Source of the DNA: Debaryomyces hansenii CBS767 | Taxonomy: Eukaryota > Ascomycota > Pichiomycetes > Serinales > Debaryomycetaceae | Assembly: GCF_000006445.2 (NCBI RefSeq) | Contig: NC_006047.2 | Span: forward strand, 434,001-498,000 | Direction of reading: 5' to 3' | Length of the DNA: 64,000 nucleotides | Shown: one piece after another, positions 49,599-59,409 of the stretch | Numbering within the stretch: position 1 is the first letter of the stretch | How the letters are laid out: every line of letters starts with the position of its first letter | The notes under the pieces: model-generated | What the model was told of the DNA's origin: nothing | The model's database searches: none | Seen by the model: only the letters and a program-made list of their open reading frames with translations | Made by a program: the position numbers and the translations under genes

Positions 49599-51389
49599 TT
49601 AGTATGCGATAAAAAGATCCTCAAAAAGAGTCGACACGTAATTTATAGCCTCTTCTCTGAAGTTATCAACTTCAGTAGAGATACTTCTCCAATCGTAGAC
49701 ATAATTCTTATTCGGCTCGTATAGACTACCGTAACTTGGCCAATGAGGAATTCCATAAATATCATGGTTATTTGGATTCAATGTAGTGATGAAAGAAATC
49801 CATTGCTTACTGATAATTTCAGCCATTGTTACAGCTTCACCTTGATGATTTCTATAAAGACCATCTCGATTGAATAAAGAGACCAAAGTTTGATTTTGTT
49901 GTTGAGGAGAAAGAGACAGGAAGGATGTTTGATCATTGTCAAAATTCCAACGTAATTCTTGGGCATGAGTTGCACCAAGTTGCTCAGCGGTATCGTTCAA
50001 GAATAAGTTCCATCTGTATGTATAAGCAGTTAAATTTTTAGAGACCCAGTTCTTGGCAGCATGCCTCTTTGGTCCAATATACCTAAGGTCACCAACAATT
50101 GAGGCTGCTCTACGGAATCCCAGTCCATACCCTTCAAATGAAACAGGGAATGGTGGTTGATATGGCGGTTGGAACTCTGGATTGTTATCTTTGTAAAGAT
50201 CTAGAATAGTATCGAGTTGAGATTCAGAAAGATGAGTATACTTTGCAGCTAAATATTCTTTGATATTTTCATTATCGACAGTGCTACTAACAAATGCAGT
50301 ACCTTCATCACTATTAGCACCAATAATAATTGGAACTTCAGTAAAGTTATTGTTAACAAACATTTCACTTGGAACAGTTGGAACATAGTCATAATCGATC
50401 GTAACATGACCAAAGACGTCGTCACTAATAATACCAAAATCTGGATCAAAAGCCTCAATGAGCTCAGTGACATTTTCATAGTTTTGGAGACAGGCAAATG
50501 CATCTTCTGCTTTATCACATCCAAGGTAAGCCGTTATATTTTTATAGCCCTCAGTGGATACATCACTGGTTGCAACACCTATACCATTGCCGGCTACAAA
50601 TCCAGAGTCCATAATTGCACCTCTAATATGGGATGAGTTGAGTCTTCCAGAGCCTAATTGTAATGAAATAGAAATTGCACCAGCACTTTCTCCCCACAAA
50701 ACAATATGGTTTGGATCACCACCGAATTCATCAATGTTTTCTTGCACCCATTCGATAGCCAAAAGTTGGTCTCTTAAACCGACATTTGTGTAACCTCTCT
50801 TAACGACTTCTTCTCCACCAAGAAATCCGAAACCAGAAAGTCTATAGTTGAAACTTACACCGATCATGGGCTTACCCATTTCAACACTCTCTTGGACAAT
50901 GTAACTTAAGTTATAAGCATCAACAGAACTGGCTCCTTGGTAAAAACCACCTCCATAAATATAAATCAACACAGGTAACGGCCCAGTTGTATTGGCTGGA
51001 CGAATGACATTAATACCAAGACAATCTTCAGATTGTTCCAAACCCCAATTATCACCACCTTCAGAATCACCTAAGTTCATACATGATGGAAGGTATTCTT
51101 TTGCTTCTCTAACTTCAGAAAAAGTTTCATTAACTGGTTGAGGATTAACAAATCTCAACGATCCAAGTGGTGATTGGGCATATCTCATGCCTAGAAATAT
51201 ATCTTGATCAAAACATTCTAAGTATGTACCAACATATGTACCGTTTGTTGTATCAACAGTAGGAGCACTTTCCACTGTGCTAGAAGTAACAGAACCAACA
51301 GATTGAGCTGCGTCTCTGCGTGAAACAGGACTAGCCAGACCTATACAGAAAAGTACAGACAAGGCAAATAATTTACTTGTGAAAATCAT
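49599..51389 (-). CDS. Secreted carboxylesterase/lipase, type B (Candida rugosa lipase-like)
   Basis: A 596-residue alpha/beta hydrolase with a signal peptide (MIFTSKLFALSVLFCIGLAS) and an SRR dibasic site soon after. The type-B signature EDCLGINVIRP and the nucleophile elbow GESAGAISI (Ser near 235) are present. The Glu of GANSDEGTAF (near 358) and the His of LGATHAQELRW (near 468) complete a Ser-Glu-His triad at spacings like those of the C. rugosa lipases. Several NxS/T sites fit a secreted glycoprotein. It hydrolyses esters or triglycerides outside the cell. The gene lies between two copies of a direct repeat, next to a NUMT. Confidence 0.92.
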   Translation of the reverse strand: MIFTSKLFALSVLFCIGLASPVSRRDAAQSVGSVTSSTVESAPTVDTTNGTYVGTYLECFDQDIFLGMRYAQSPLGSLRFVNPQPVNETFSEVREAKEYLPSCMNLGDSEGGDNWGLEQSEDCLGINVIRPANTTGPLPVLIYIYGGGFYQGASSVDAYNLSYIVQESVEMGKPMIGVSFNYRLSGFGFLGGEEVVKRGYTNVGLRDQLLAIEWVQENIDEFGGDPNHIVLWGESAGAISISLQLGSGRLNSSHIRGAIMDSGFVAGNGIGVATSDVSTEGYKNITAYLGCDKAEDAFACLQNYENVTELIEAFDPDFGIISDDVFGHVTIDYDYVPTVPSEMFVNNNFTEVPIIIGANSDEGTAFVSSTVDNENIKEYLAAKYTHLSESQLDTILDLYKDNNPEFQPPYQPPFPVSFEGYGLGFRRAASIVGDLRYIGPKRHAAKNWVSKNLTAYTYRWNLFLNDTAEQLGATHAQELRWNFDNDQTSFLSLSPQQQNQTLVSLFNRDGLYRNHQGEAVTMAEIISKQWISFITTLNPNNHDIYGIPHWPSYGSLYEPNKNYVYDWRSISTEVDNFREEAINYVSTLFEDLFIAY

Positions 51390-51879
51390 GAGTGCTTAAA
51401 GCTCACAAGAAAGAAACAGGAAAAGAACTAGGAGAAAACTCCCATGTTTTATACTATCAAGTTTTGAACTTTAAACAATTTATGTGATCTTGTTTTATTA
51501 CAGTAATTTGATTTCCTAATCGACAAGATAAATTTCTACATTGGTATTTAGCACTAAGATGTGTTCTTGCAATATTAAGAGGACCAATAAAGAGTGGGGT
51601 ATACACCGCTCATTACAGTTTTGGGTATGATGATCCGGTTATTTATATGAATGAAAATCGTTGAACGATAGGTAAGCATTATGCAGCTGCATATTATGTA
51701 GTTCCAAGAAAATTGCCAATAGGCAGGTTTTTTGAATCTAATTATATTTATGACATGCCAATACAAGTTGTTAGTTTACTATTATCAGTTGGGAGTATAC
51801 GTACATATACTCCATTATGGGGTTGTGATACAATTTAAGCTTATATTACACTACAAAATTTAATTCTATTATAGGAGGC

Positions 51880-52117
51880 ATATTATATTTACAATCCCAA
51901 TAGAGTTATTTCTGTTGTTCCGATGAACAATGTGGGGAATGTTGCTTTATATTCGGGTATATTTCTTATTCCGTTGATGTCGTCTAAATAATGAAGAGTT
52001 ACGTGATGTTCCGATGATTAAAGCAACGAAAACTAAAGCGATACCGATAGCGGCGCCTCCTAATCATAATGTAGCTATTGAAGCTCCGATGTATTTAGCT
52101 GCTAATGCTAATTGCAC
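51880..52117 (-). pseudogene. Nuclear copy of mitochondrial ATP9 (NUMT), degenerate
   Basis: Read on the minus strand from 52117, the sequence is a recognisable ATP synthase subunit 9 (c-ring proteolipid). It gives QLALAAKYIGASIATL, a stop (TGA) where Gly is expected, then LGGAAIGIALVFVALIIG and TSRNSSLF. After that the frame is lost, and the rest of the helix appears only as fragments in another frame. The initiation codon is GTG and not ATG. The gene is normally mitochondrial in these yeasts, so this is a transferred and decayed copy with no expected function. Confidence 0.82.
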
Positions 52118-52600
52118 AATAATTAAATTTATTTAACATTAAACAAAAATATCCGATATTGATATCCATGCTCCGTTTATTGTAGAGTTATGGTGTGCTT
52201 TTGGTAACTTCAAGATGATAAACTAATCCGGTCTGTATATTCTAATAGAACCATTGGTAATGACTGCAATATCATATCAACACCAGAAGGGTATATTTCT
52301 TTGCATCATAACCACCAGCTTAGTAATATCATTTCAAACGACTAAGTATATTTTCCCTACGGTCAATATTATTCTTAATTATAAGTAATTTGCTACACAT
52401 AGTATATAGTTCGATGGATTAATGGTTGACAGGTGGTTGATTGATGATAGGATAAGATAAGGTCATATATAAGGAAACTACACTAAAAATGTAACATATT
52501 TAAATTGATAAGGAATTACTTGACAATTGAATATATATGCAATTAAGCCGTGCAGAAGACGAATAATAGTCGTAGTAGGCAACATCCCAGACATTGATTG

Positions 52601-52752
52601 ATAAGTTTTCACCATCAGGGCTATATAGTATATTCACTTCGATAATTCGTCAGAATAGTATAGTATAATCCTATTAGTTTTTTTGTATTTTACATCTCGA
52701 TTTTCTTCACTGACAGTTGTCCGAAATTGGCCCCACTATTCTACTTATACTA
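52601..52752 (+). repeat. Dispersed direct repeat, copy B
   Basis: The partner of 49197-49347, same orientation, 3.4 kb away. Together the copies flank the lipase gene and the NUMT. Confidence 0.75.
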
Positions 52753-53215
52753 GAGTGATGGAGTGTTAGAGTGATAGTAACGATACAATGGCATCTATTC
52801 GCGCGACAAACTGCTCCTTTTCGATATTCACTATCGACCAACCTGAGCCACATCAGACCAAAAATCTATGACGTCGATTCATCAATCCGAATAGTGTTGA
52901 CAGCTCTAACAACCTGGTATATAAAGTCTAATTATAGTGATTGTGTGTCAACATACGAAAACGGAATTTTTTCGTCTACTGATCCATAGTGAGTTACGTC
53001 ATATAGACGTAGCGAGCCAGTCACTTTGGAACACTTCTATTAATATACAGTCGGCTTAAAATTATTTTCAAACTCGAGCCAAAACATTCGGAATGTACCC
53101 TGCAATGTACCTATTATTATTAATAAAAACGTAATTTACTATACATTTATTATATACTGTTCTTTTGTTTGACATATTGATGGTTGACAGGCTGGAAGGT
53201 GTTTAATCATATAAT

Positions 53216-53334
53216 ATGCCTGCAATTAATAATACATCACCGGTATCACTGAAGGAGCCGGTGAACGGCCCAAGAGAAGCTGAGGACGTTGAACAAACGC
53301 AAATAAACAAACATGATGCCCAAACAATGCAACA

Positions 53335-53367
<33 letters not shown>

Positions 53368-54634
53368 ACAGCTACATGAACCACCTGGCGAATCAAGACA
53401 AAGCGAAGAAAGTTCAGAATTAAGAGATTCGGATCCTGAAGAGCATCCGAAGGACACCCAAGAGCTGATGAACTCAAAGTTTGCTAATGAATATAATACG
53501 AATACCAGGAAGAAACGGGCGTCGAAAGGTAGGGTATTTCGATGCACAGGGTATCCTGATTGTAATATGTCGTTTACTAGATCGGAGCATTTAGCGAGGC
53601 ACAAAAGGAAACACACAGGTGAAAGGCCGTTTACTTGTCCCCATTGTCATAAGAATTTTTCAAGATTAGACAACTTGAGACAGCATAAGCAGACAGTTCA
53701 TGCATACGAGAACTTTATGGGTAACAACTCAAATAATATGCCTATTCCAACCAACTACAACTCTTGTGGTACGGGTGGCAGTATGGCCGATACTAATAAG
53801 ACTAACTACATGCCTATTCCAAATCATTTAACCATGAATAATGGCGCAAATAATGGAACCCCAGAGAGTCCGTTGACATATGGTTTTGGCAATTCTCCTG
53901 GATCAACCGCGATGATCTCTCCACCAAATACGAATTCACCTGTAAACTATCATTTGCCGTACCAAAATCAGCCATATCATAATAACAGCTTCGAGCTGAG
54001 TAACAATAGTGTAAATAATAACTTTCAATACCCGGAGTCACAGATCAAAACCAAAATTAACGAATTCAAACCAAAAAGAAGACCAAGACCTTTATCATTA
54101 GTTCATTCATTCACCGATAACTCAGCCCTTGGTGATGATAACAGTTTACATATAGGACAACTGTTGAAATCAGCGCCGGCGATGTACAATATGAACGGTT
54201 CATTCACTTATCCACCAAAATCGGGGCCTTTGACTCCAAATATGGTTAGTCCGTTGTCGCCACTATTTCACCATACGTTCAATCAAACAATGGATTTACC
54301 TAAATCACCTCATGTCACATCGAACACTTTACGCTTACCACCTTATAACCACCCTATCCACAATAATATCATTCCAAATAATCCTGCGAACAAGAATATT
54401 ACATTGCCATCTGTTCAGGAATTGCCTATTCCAACGCAATTTAATCCAATAAAAAATTCCAAATCATGGTTAAAAAAGGTACTAAATGATGATTCCTCTG
54501 CATCCTCGAGCAGCCCTAATGATACTAATCGTCTGTCGGTTACACAAGAAGATAAACACGTTTCGAAGAAACCGACGATTAATAACTTATTATCTCCATA
54601 TGACGATGATGAGTTTCCAAATTCCGTAAAATGA
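53216..54634 (+). CDS. C2H2 zinc-finger transcription factor with a CTG-encoded homopolymer
   Basis: A 472-residue protein. Two C2H2 fingers at about residues 108-165: [20 protein letters not shown] with H-4-H closing, linker HTGERPFT, then [20 protein letters not shown]. Finger 1 resembles the Usv1/Rsf2-type pattern with RSEHLARH; finger 2 has RLDNLRQH. Which yeast factor is the orthologue is uncertain. The remainder is Asn/Pro/Ser-rich with SP sites. A run of ten CTG codons (residues 41-50) would be poly-Ser in this clade, not poly-Leu. A 1.8-kb upstream gap suggests complex regulation. Confidence 0.88.
53336..53365 (+). repeat. (CTG)10 trinucleotide repeat in coding sequence
   Basis: Ten perfect CTG codons in frame with the zinc-finger protein, followed by TTA. 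Read by the standard code it would be Leu11. In a CUG-Ser yeast it is Ser10 then Leu. Confidence 0.95.
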
Positions 54635-55244
54635 TTGTCTATTCATATTGAAAAATACCACGTTTGCCAGGCGACAAACAATGCATTATTTGACCATTTA
54701 GAGCAATTTTAGAAACCATTCTTATTGGTCATGGTTGTTCTTCACATTTTCACTTAGTATGTTCATCTGTCTAATCAATAGATTCTGTTTTCACCGTTAT
54801 TTATTAGAATTAGTGATGACTAGTCCGTACGTTTTTTCACATTCGAAACAAGTTACTGGATGCATTCTAATTGCATTGTTATCTATACATAATTGATCAC
54901 TTTATGCTTATATTTCAGATAACTATATGTGATCGCCTAGTTCATATACATACATTGATTACGATTATTCGTCACAACGAAATTCCAGTTACAACTTTAG
55001 ACGATATATATATATTATATCACGACTTATTTACAAATATTTAGATTCGCTAACATACATCTTGTCAGAAGGTTTTTTGTCCATCATATCTCACTTGTAG
55101 CTTTTAAAGTACGATTCGCATTATCTCATGCCTTTTGGTTCTGTGCGGCAGAATCAAGAAAATCAATACTTTTGTAGAAAAAATTTGCTTAAGTAGTTAA
55201 TAATCACGAGTATATATTGGATAATAATGGTTTAAGTAGTTAAT
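54635..55244. other. 610-bp intergenic region
   Basis: 3' region of the zinc-finger gene and promoter of the next transporter. It includes a short TA-dinucleotide run at about 55006-55018 and the repeated phrase TTTAAGTAGTTAATA (55187-55200 in part and 55231-55243). No gene recognised. Confidence 0.45.
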
Positions 55245-56741
55245 ATGACAAATAATTTTGATAAAGAGAATGAAATAGAGAAGGAAAATGTATCTTTCCA
55301 TACAAAATCACCTACGCCATATGAAGAACCATGGAAAGAATTGTCTGACGACCACAAACAATATCTAATTGATAAACATGGCACTTATAAATTAGACCCA
55401 ATACCGTCGATGAATGATGAAGATCCTTTAAACTGGCCGACGTACATAAAAGCTATACAGTTGGGGATGCTTTCATTCCATGCATTCTCGACAACATTTA
55501 TGGCTGCTGGGTTAATTCCATCCTTTGCAACCTTACTGGAAGAATTTAGTACCTCAGTCAGTGCTTGTTCATATTTCACTTCGACGCAAATTTTAGTGTT
55601 AGGTATATTTCCATTATTGTGGGTTCCTTTGATGAACAAATATGGAAGGCTCCAATTATTAGTAATATCAGCTTTAGGTTCATGTGTTTTCAATATTGGT
55701 TGTATATTCTCAACCAATTACAAAGACTTGATGATTTGCCGTATATTTGGTGCTTTCTTCGTTTCCCCTGCTATAGCTGTGGGAGGCGGAGTTGTGTCTG
55801 AGTTGACATTCAGTCATCAAAGAGGCTGGTGGACTGGTTGGTGGGTTGTTGGTGTTACTTTAGGAACACATGTTGGTCCATTTCTTATGGGCTTTGTTCA
55901 GTATCAAACAGGAAACACTAAATATACGTTTGTTGTATTTGCAATAATGAATATCTTGCAATTCTTTGGGTATTTGACGATGGGAAAAGAGACTGTGTAC
56001 AATTCTAAGGTATACACTAGGTCAATCTATTCATTATTTAAAATACGACCAAAGACTGACTGTGACTTAAATTTTGCGTTAATGTTGAGTCCATTCAAAT
56101 GTATAAATCAGCCGAAAGTTGTCATTCCTGCCATTGCTTATTCGGTCACATTTTGTTATGCAAATGTTGCATGTGGAGTAGAATTGACTAGCTTATTCCA
56201 TGAAAAATTTAGCTTTAACCCACAGCAGATTGGCCTACAATTTTTAAGTTTAATTTTGGGGTGTATATTAGGAGAACAAATCGGTGGTTGGGTTTCTGAC
56301 CTTTGGATGAAGTACTTTCATTTCAAAAGTTCAGAAAAAACCATAGAAGATCGCTTATGGTTATCATATCCGGGTTTTATTATTGCAATTGTAGGGTTGA
56401 TCATTTATGGAGTATTACTAGGCAATATCACCGATAATACGTGGAGATTTGGACCGCTTGTGGGTCTATGTCTTGCGTCATTTGGTTTACAGATTATAAC
56501 CACTATTTTAGTCACATACGCAATTGATTCGAATCCTGCAAATGCGTCAAACATAGCATTATTCATAACTGTGATACGACAGGTATTTGGATTTGTTGGG
56601 CCATTTTATTTTCCGGTGATGTTGGAGAATCCTGATCTAGGAATTAAGAGTACATACGGAATACTAGCTGCGCTAGTGGCAGCATTTGGATTAATACCAG
56701 TTGCATTATTGCATCTATCTCGGTTTTGTGCAAAGAATTAA
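55245..56741 (+). CDS. Major facilitator transporter, Hol1-like
   Basis: A 498-residue 12-TM transporter. The short N-terminus ends DEDPLNWPTYIKAIQLG, and the membrane part starts near residue 65. Family features are VPLMNKYGRLQLLVIS (motif A variant), FVSPAIAVGGGVVSELTF and HQRGWWTGWWVVGVTLGTHV, which matches the Hol1 group of DHA1-type carriers. Hol1 imports histidinol, cations and polyamines in yeast; here the substrate is inferred only. Its stop lies 1 bp from the stop of the convergent coiled-coil gene, so the transcripts must overlap at their 3' ends. Confidence 0.85.
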   Translation: MTNNFDKENEIEKENVSFHTKSPTPYEEPWKELSDDHKQYLIDKHGTYKLDPIPSMNDEDPLNWPTYIKAIQLGMLSFHAFSTTFMAAGLIPSFATLLEEFSTSVSACSYFTSTQILVLGIFPLLWVPLMNKYGRLQLLVISALGSCVFNIGCIFSTNYKDLMICRIFGAFFVSPAIAVGGGVVSELTFSHQRGWWTGWWVVGVTLGTHVGPFLMGFVQYQTGNTKYTFVVFAIMNILQFFGYLTMGKETVYNSKVYTRSIYSLFKIRPKTDCDLNFALMLSPFKCINQPKVVIPAIAYSVTFCYANVACGVELTSLFHEKFSFNPQQIGLQFLSLILGCILGEQIGGWVSDLWMKYFHFKSSEKTIEDRLWLSYPGFIIAIVGLIIYGVLLGNITDNTWRFGPLVGLCLASFGLQIITTILVTYAIDSNPANASNIALFITVIRQVFGFVGPFYFPVMLENPDLGIKSTYGILAALVAAFGLIPVALLHLSRFCAKN

Positions 56742-56742
56742 T

Positions 56743-57435
56743 TTACCTGGCTAACTGGTTTTGTAGATTTAGTCTTAATTCATTGATGCTAATTAATTTT
56801 TGCTCTATAATTAAAACCTCTTTGTTGCTTTGAGTGTCATCTAACATTTGCATTAGACGTTCACATAGCTTGCTTAATTTTTCGAGGTAGCCTATGTATG
56901 TGACATATCTTGACCACAATTTTTCAGAGGCCGCAAATTTCAAAGGGATCTGGTTTGCTTTAACATCTCTCGTAATTTCCTGTCTATATATTTCAATATC
57001 TTTCCTTAAAGACGGCAACATAGTATTCAATATAAACAATTCATAATCTTGAACAATGCCGTACAATTCAGTATTAATCTTCCTTTTCGAAACTTGTAAT
57101 CTTTTCAATTTCTCATTATCTAACAATAATTCCTTAATTCGAGGATTCTCTACTTTATCTATAAGTTCGCTCTCGATAGACATTTCCTCCAATTTATACT
57201 TCTGGTTTAATAGTTGCCTTAACGGATCTGTTTTGTTTTCAGTCACTGAATCATCTTCGATGTCTATTGTTAATTCAGGAAATTGTAAATCATTGTCTAT
57301 CGTGTAAGTTAATCTGTTCAATATCTCTGCATTTTCTTCAACTATCTTAGAGAGTTTATTAACAGATTCTAATAAGGGCTCGATATTTTCCGTGTTCAAT
57401 AGGAAGCTAAATGAATTATTGTATTTTGACATCAT
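56743..57435 (-). CDS. Coiled-coil protein of unknown function
   Basis: A 230-residue protein, mostly helical with heptad-like leucines and acidic/basic pairs: LLESVNKLSKIVEENAEILN near the start, LEEMSIESELIDKVENPR in the middle, and VLIIEQKLISINELRLNLQN at the end. No signal peptide or membrane segment. The size and make-up would suit a small subunit of a kinetochore (Nkp1/Fta4-like) or vesicle-tethering complex, but I see no specific motif and do not assign one. The two adjacent ATGs at 57435 and 57432 are equivalent starts. Confidence 0.7.
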   Translation of the reverse strand: MMSKYNNSFSFLLNTENIEPLLESVNKLSKIVEENAEILNRLTYTIDNDLQFPELTIDIEDDSVTENKTDPLRQLLNQKYKLEEMSIESELIDKVENPRIKELLLDNEKLKRLQVSKRKINTELYGIVQDYELFILNTMLPSLRKDIEIYRQEITRDVKANQIPLKFAASEKLWSRYVTYIGYLEKLSKLCERLMQMLDDTQSNKEVLIIEQKLISINELRLNLQNQLAR

Positions 57436-57690
57436 GAGAGGAAAATATCTGAATATCTTTTGATCTATATATTATTTCGATTCTAATCTAATATATTGTT
57501 ACACAAACTACAGTAAACACGACTATTCACAAAATGAAGTAATTATTTACAATAAAACCAGTTAAAAAATTAAGATGGGTTCTGTCAGAAACAGAAGTAT
57601 AAAAAAAAGTATATATATATATAAGGACATTAGAAAAATATCATGAAATCATTAATGTAAAACTTAGCGTCGACTGCATTTGAATTAATC

Positions 57691-59409
57691 TTACAGCTGT
57701 TGCAACTGAGCATTCTTCCGTTCTTCTTTACCCTTTTTCATTACTTGCTTCAATGCAATGCTATCCAACGGATCTAATAATTCAAACAGACAAAGTAACT
57801 CGTCACTCACACTCATAACTGCACCCCAGTTATCAAATTCCCCACAGTAATTTGGAGCAGAAAAAACTGTCACCAATGTTCTATCATTGAAGAATTCATA
57901 ACCATCCTCAACAACCATATGGGCTCTACAGACCAAATCAAATCCGAATTTCTGTAGGAATTTATTTATAGCGACTCTGGAGAATACATACGACACACCT
58001 CTCTCATTATCTTCCCATTCATTCATTGTGTCAGCCGGATCTGACCATAGTAAATCATTCAATAAGCCGAAGTCTGGAACATCCGTTGGTCTTGCAATGT
58101 TTCTAATTTCTTCCATTGAGTTAAGCACTGGAGATAAACCGCCATGAACACAAAATATTTTTCCTGCTACAATTGCAGCTATAGGTAAAGTATTAAACGT
58201 ATCTATGAATAGCTTCCATGTCTTAATATTACAACGACGCTTACATTCATCATAAAACCCGTAAACTCTGGTAACGTTAGCACATTCATGATTTCCTCTT
58301 AATAGAAAAAAATTCTCAGGATATTTAATTTTATAACATAGCAAAAGCAAAATAGTTTCCAAGGATTGCTTTCCTCGATCAACATAATCCCCTAAAAATA
58401 AATAATTCGTCTGAGGAGGAAATCCACACTTAGTGAAAATTCGAATTAAATCACCATACTGACCATGTACATCGCCAACCACTTTAACAGGAGGGCTAAG
58501 TTCCAATAATGATGGTTGCAGTAACAATATATTCCTTGCTTTTGCACAGATCAACTGAATTTCATGATTTTTGAGACAAACGCTCTTTGTTTTCTTACCG
58601 CTGTAACCCGCATCTAATAGTCTCTGAATCAAGTTTTCAATATCAATAGAGCCGCTATCGTCGCTTTCATTAGATTCTGTAGTTGAGCTATGCAGTAGGT
58701 TATTAATCAGTACATCCTTATTTCTATTTTCATTTAACAGTTGGCTATCGAAATTCTTACTTGTATCCTCTTGCAAATCTTTAGTACTTCCGTTCGCACT
58801 AGATGATGTTGGTTGTGGCGATAATGGATAATTATTAATACTTCCAGAATGATGTGAATGGTTTGTTGAGGTTCTACTTATATTGTTGGAAGGGTTACTC
58901 GAAGGATTGCTGTTATCGAAAGATGATGCCAAATGAGGTGAATTCGAATTAAATGAATGGTTCTTGGGACTTAATGGTGTATCTTCTCCATCTGGACCAG
59001 TATTTCGTCTAATTAAAATTGGCTCTTTAGGTTCCACTTGTATCATTGATGGTGGTAAATTGAAATTATTATTCGAATGCTGATTTGATGGATTTTTATG
59101 TAAGCTTAGGTTCGAAAACGAATTAGATAAATTAGCACTGGAGTTATTGTTTGAGTGAGCACTGTTATTCCCGTTAATCGGTATGTTCATACTATGACTA
59201 CTGCTGTTCATGTTATTCAAACTAGTAGATGAATTCTTGCGTGAAGTAGCCTTCGATCCCGTCTTTGGCGACCCACTAGTTGAATTATCATCCCTCAGCA
59301 TAGATATCCTTGATCTAATGGATCTTGAAGACTTTGCCGAGTTTCCCGTGTCTGTACGCGATAATGGAGACCCCCTCAAGTCCTTAGGCTTAGATGAATT
59401 GTTCCCCAT
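57691..59409 (-). CDS. PPZ1: Ser/Thr phosphatase Ppz1 (PP1-like, myristoylated)
   Basis: A 572-residue protein. MGNNSSK is an N-myristoylation signal, and the first 230 residues are Ser/Asn/Pro-rich and disordered, as in Ppz enzymes. The PP1-type catalytic domain (about 262-560) has GDVHGQ, GDYVDRG, LLRGNHE, HGG and the [11 protein letters not shown] loop. All metal ligands are intact. Ppz1 restrains the Trk potassium transporters and ENA1 expression, so it governs salt tolerance; it is inhibited by Hal3/Vhs3. Start ATG 59409. Confidence 0.95.
   Translation of the reverse strand: MGNNSSKPKDLRGSPLSRTDTGNSAKSSRSIRSRISMLRDDNSTSGSPKTGSKATSRKNSSTSLNNMNSSSHSMNIPINGNNSAHSNNNSSANLSNSFSNLSLHKNPSNQHSNNNFNLPPSMIQVEPKEPILIRRNTGPDGEDTPLSPKNHSFNSNSPHLASSFDNSNPSSNPSNNISRTSTNHSHHSGSINNYPLSPQPTSSSANGSTKDLQEDTSKNFDSQLLNENRNKDVLINNLLHSSTTESNESDDSGSIDIENLIQRLLDAGYSGKKTKSVCLKNHEIQLICAKARNILLLQPSLLELSPPVKVVGDVHGQYGDLIRIFTKCGFPPQTNYLFLGDYVDRGKQSLETILLLLCYKIKYPENFFLLRGNHECANVTRVYGFYDECKRRCNIKTWKLFIDTFNTLPIAAIVAGKIFCVHGGLSPVLNSMEEIRNIARPTDVPDFGLLNDLLWSDPADTMNEWEDNERGVSYVFSRVAINKFLQKFGFDLVCRAHMVVEDGYEFFNDRTLVTVFSAPNYCGEFDNWGAVMSVSDELLCLFELLDPLDSIALKQVMKKGKEERKNAQLQQL

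Larger units (their letters stand above)
51390..53215. other. 1.8-kb intergenic region with NUMT and repeat
   Basis: Upstream of both the lipase (minus) and the zinc-finger gene (plus). It holds the ATP9 relic and repeat copy B. Otherwise it is AT-rich sequence with no supported gene. Further mitochondrial pieces may lie in 51560-51870 but I could not identify any. Confidence 0.5.

Noticed and set aside
51575..51766. 63-residue minus-strand frame near the NUMT
   Set aside because: No similarity recognised to any mitochondrial or nuclear protein; probably chance.
53226..53477. Poly-Ala frame opposite the CTG run
   Set aside because: The zinc-finger protein on the plus strand is clearly the gene; the minus frame is its shadow.
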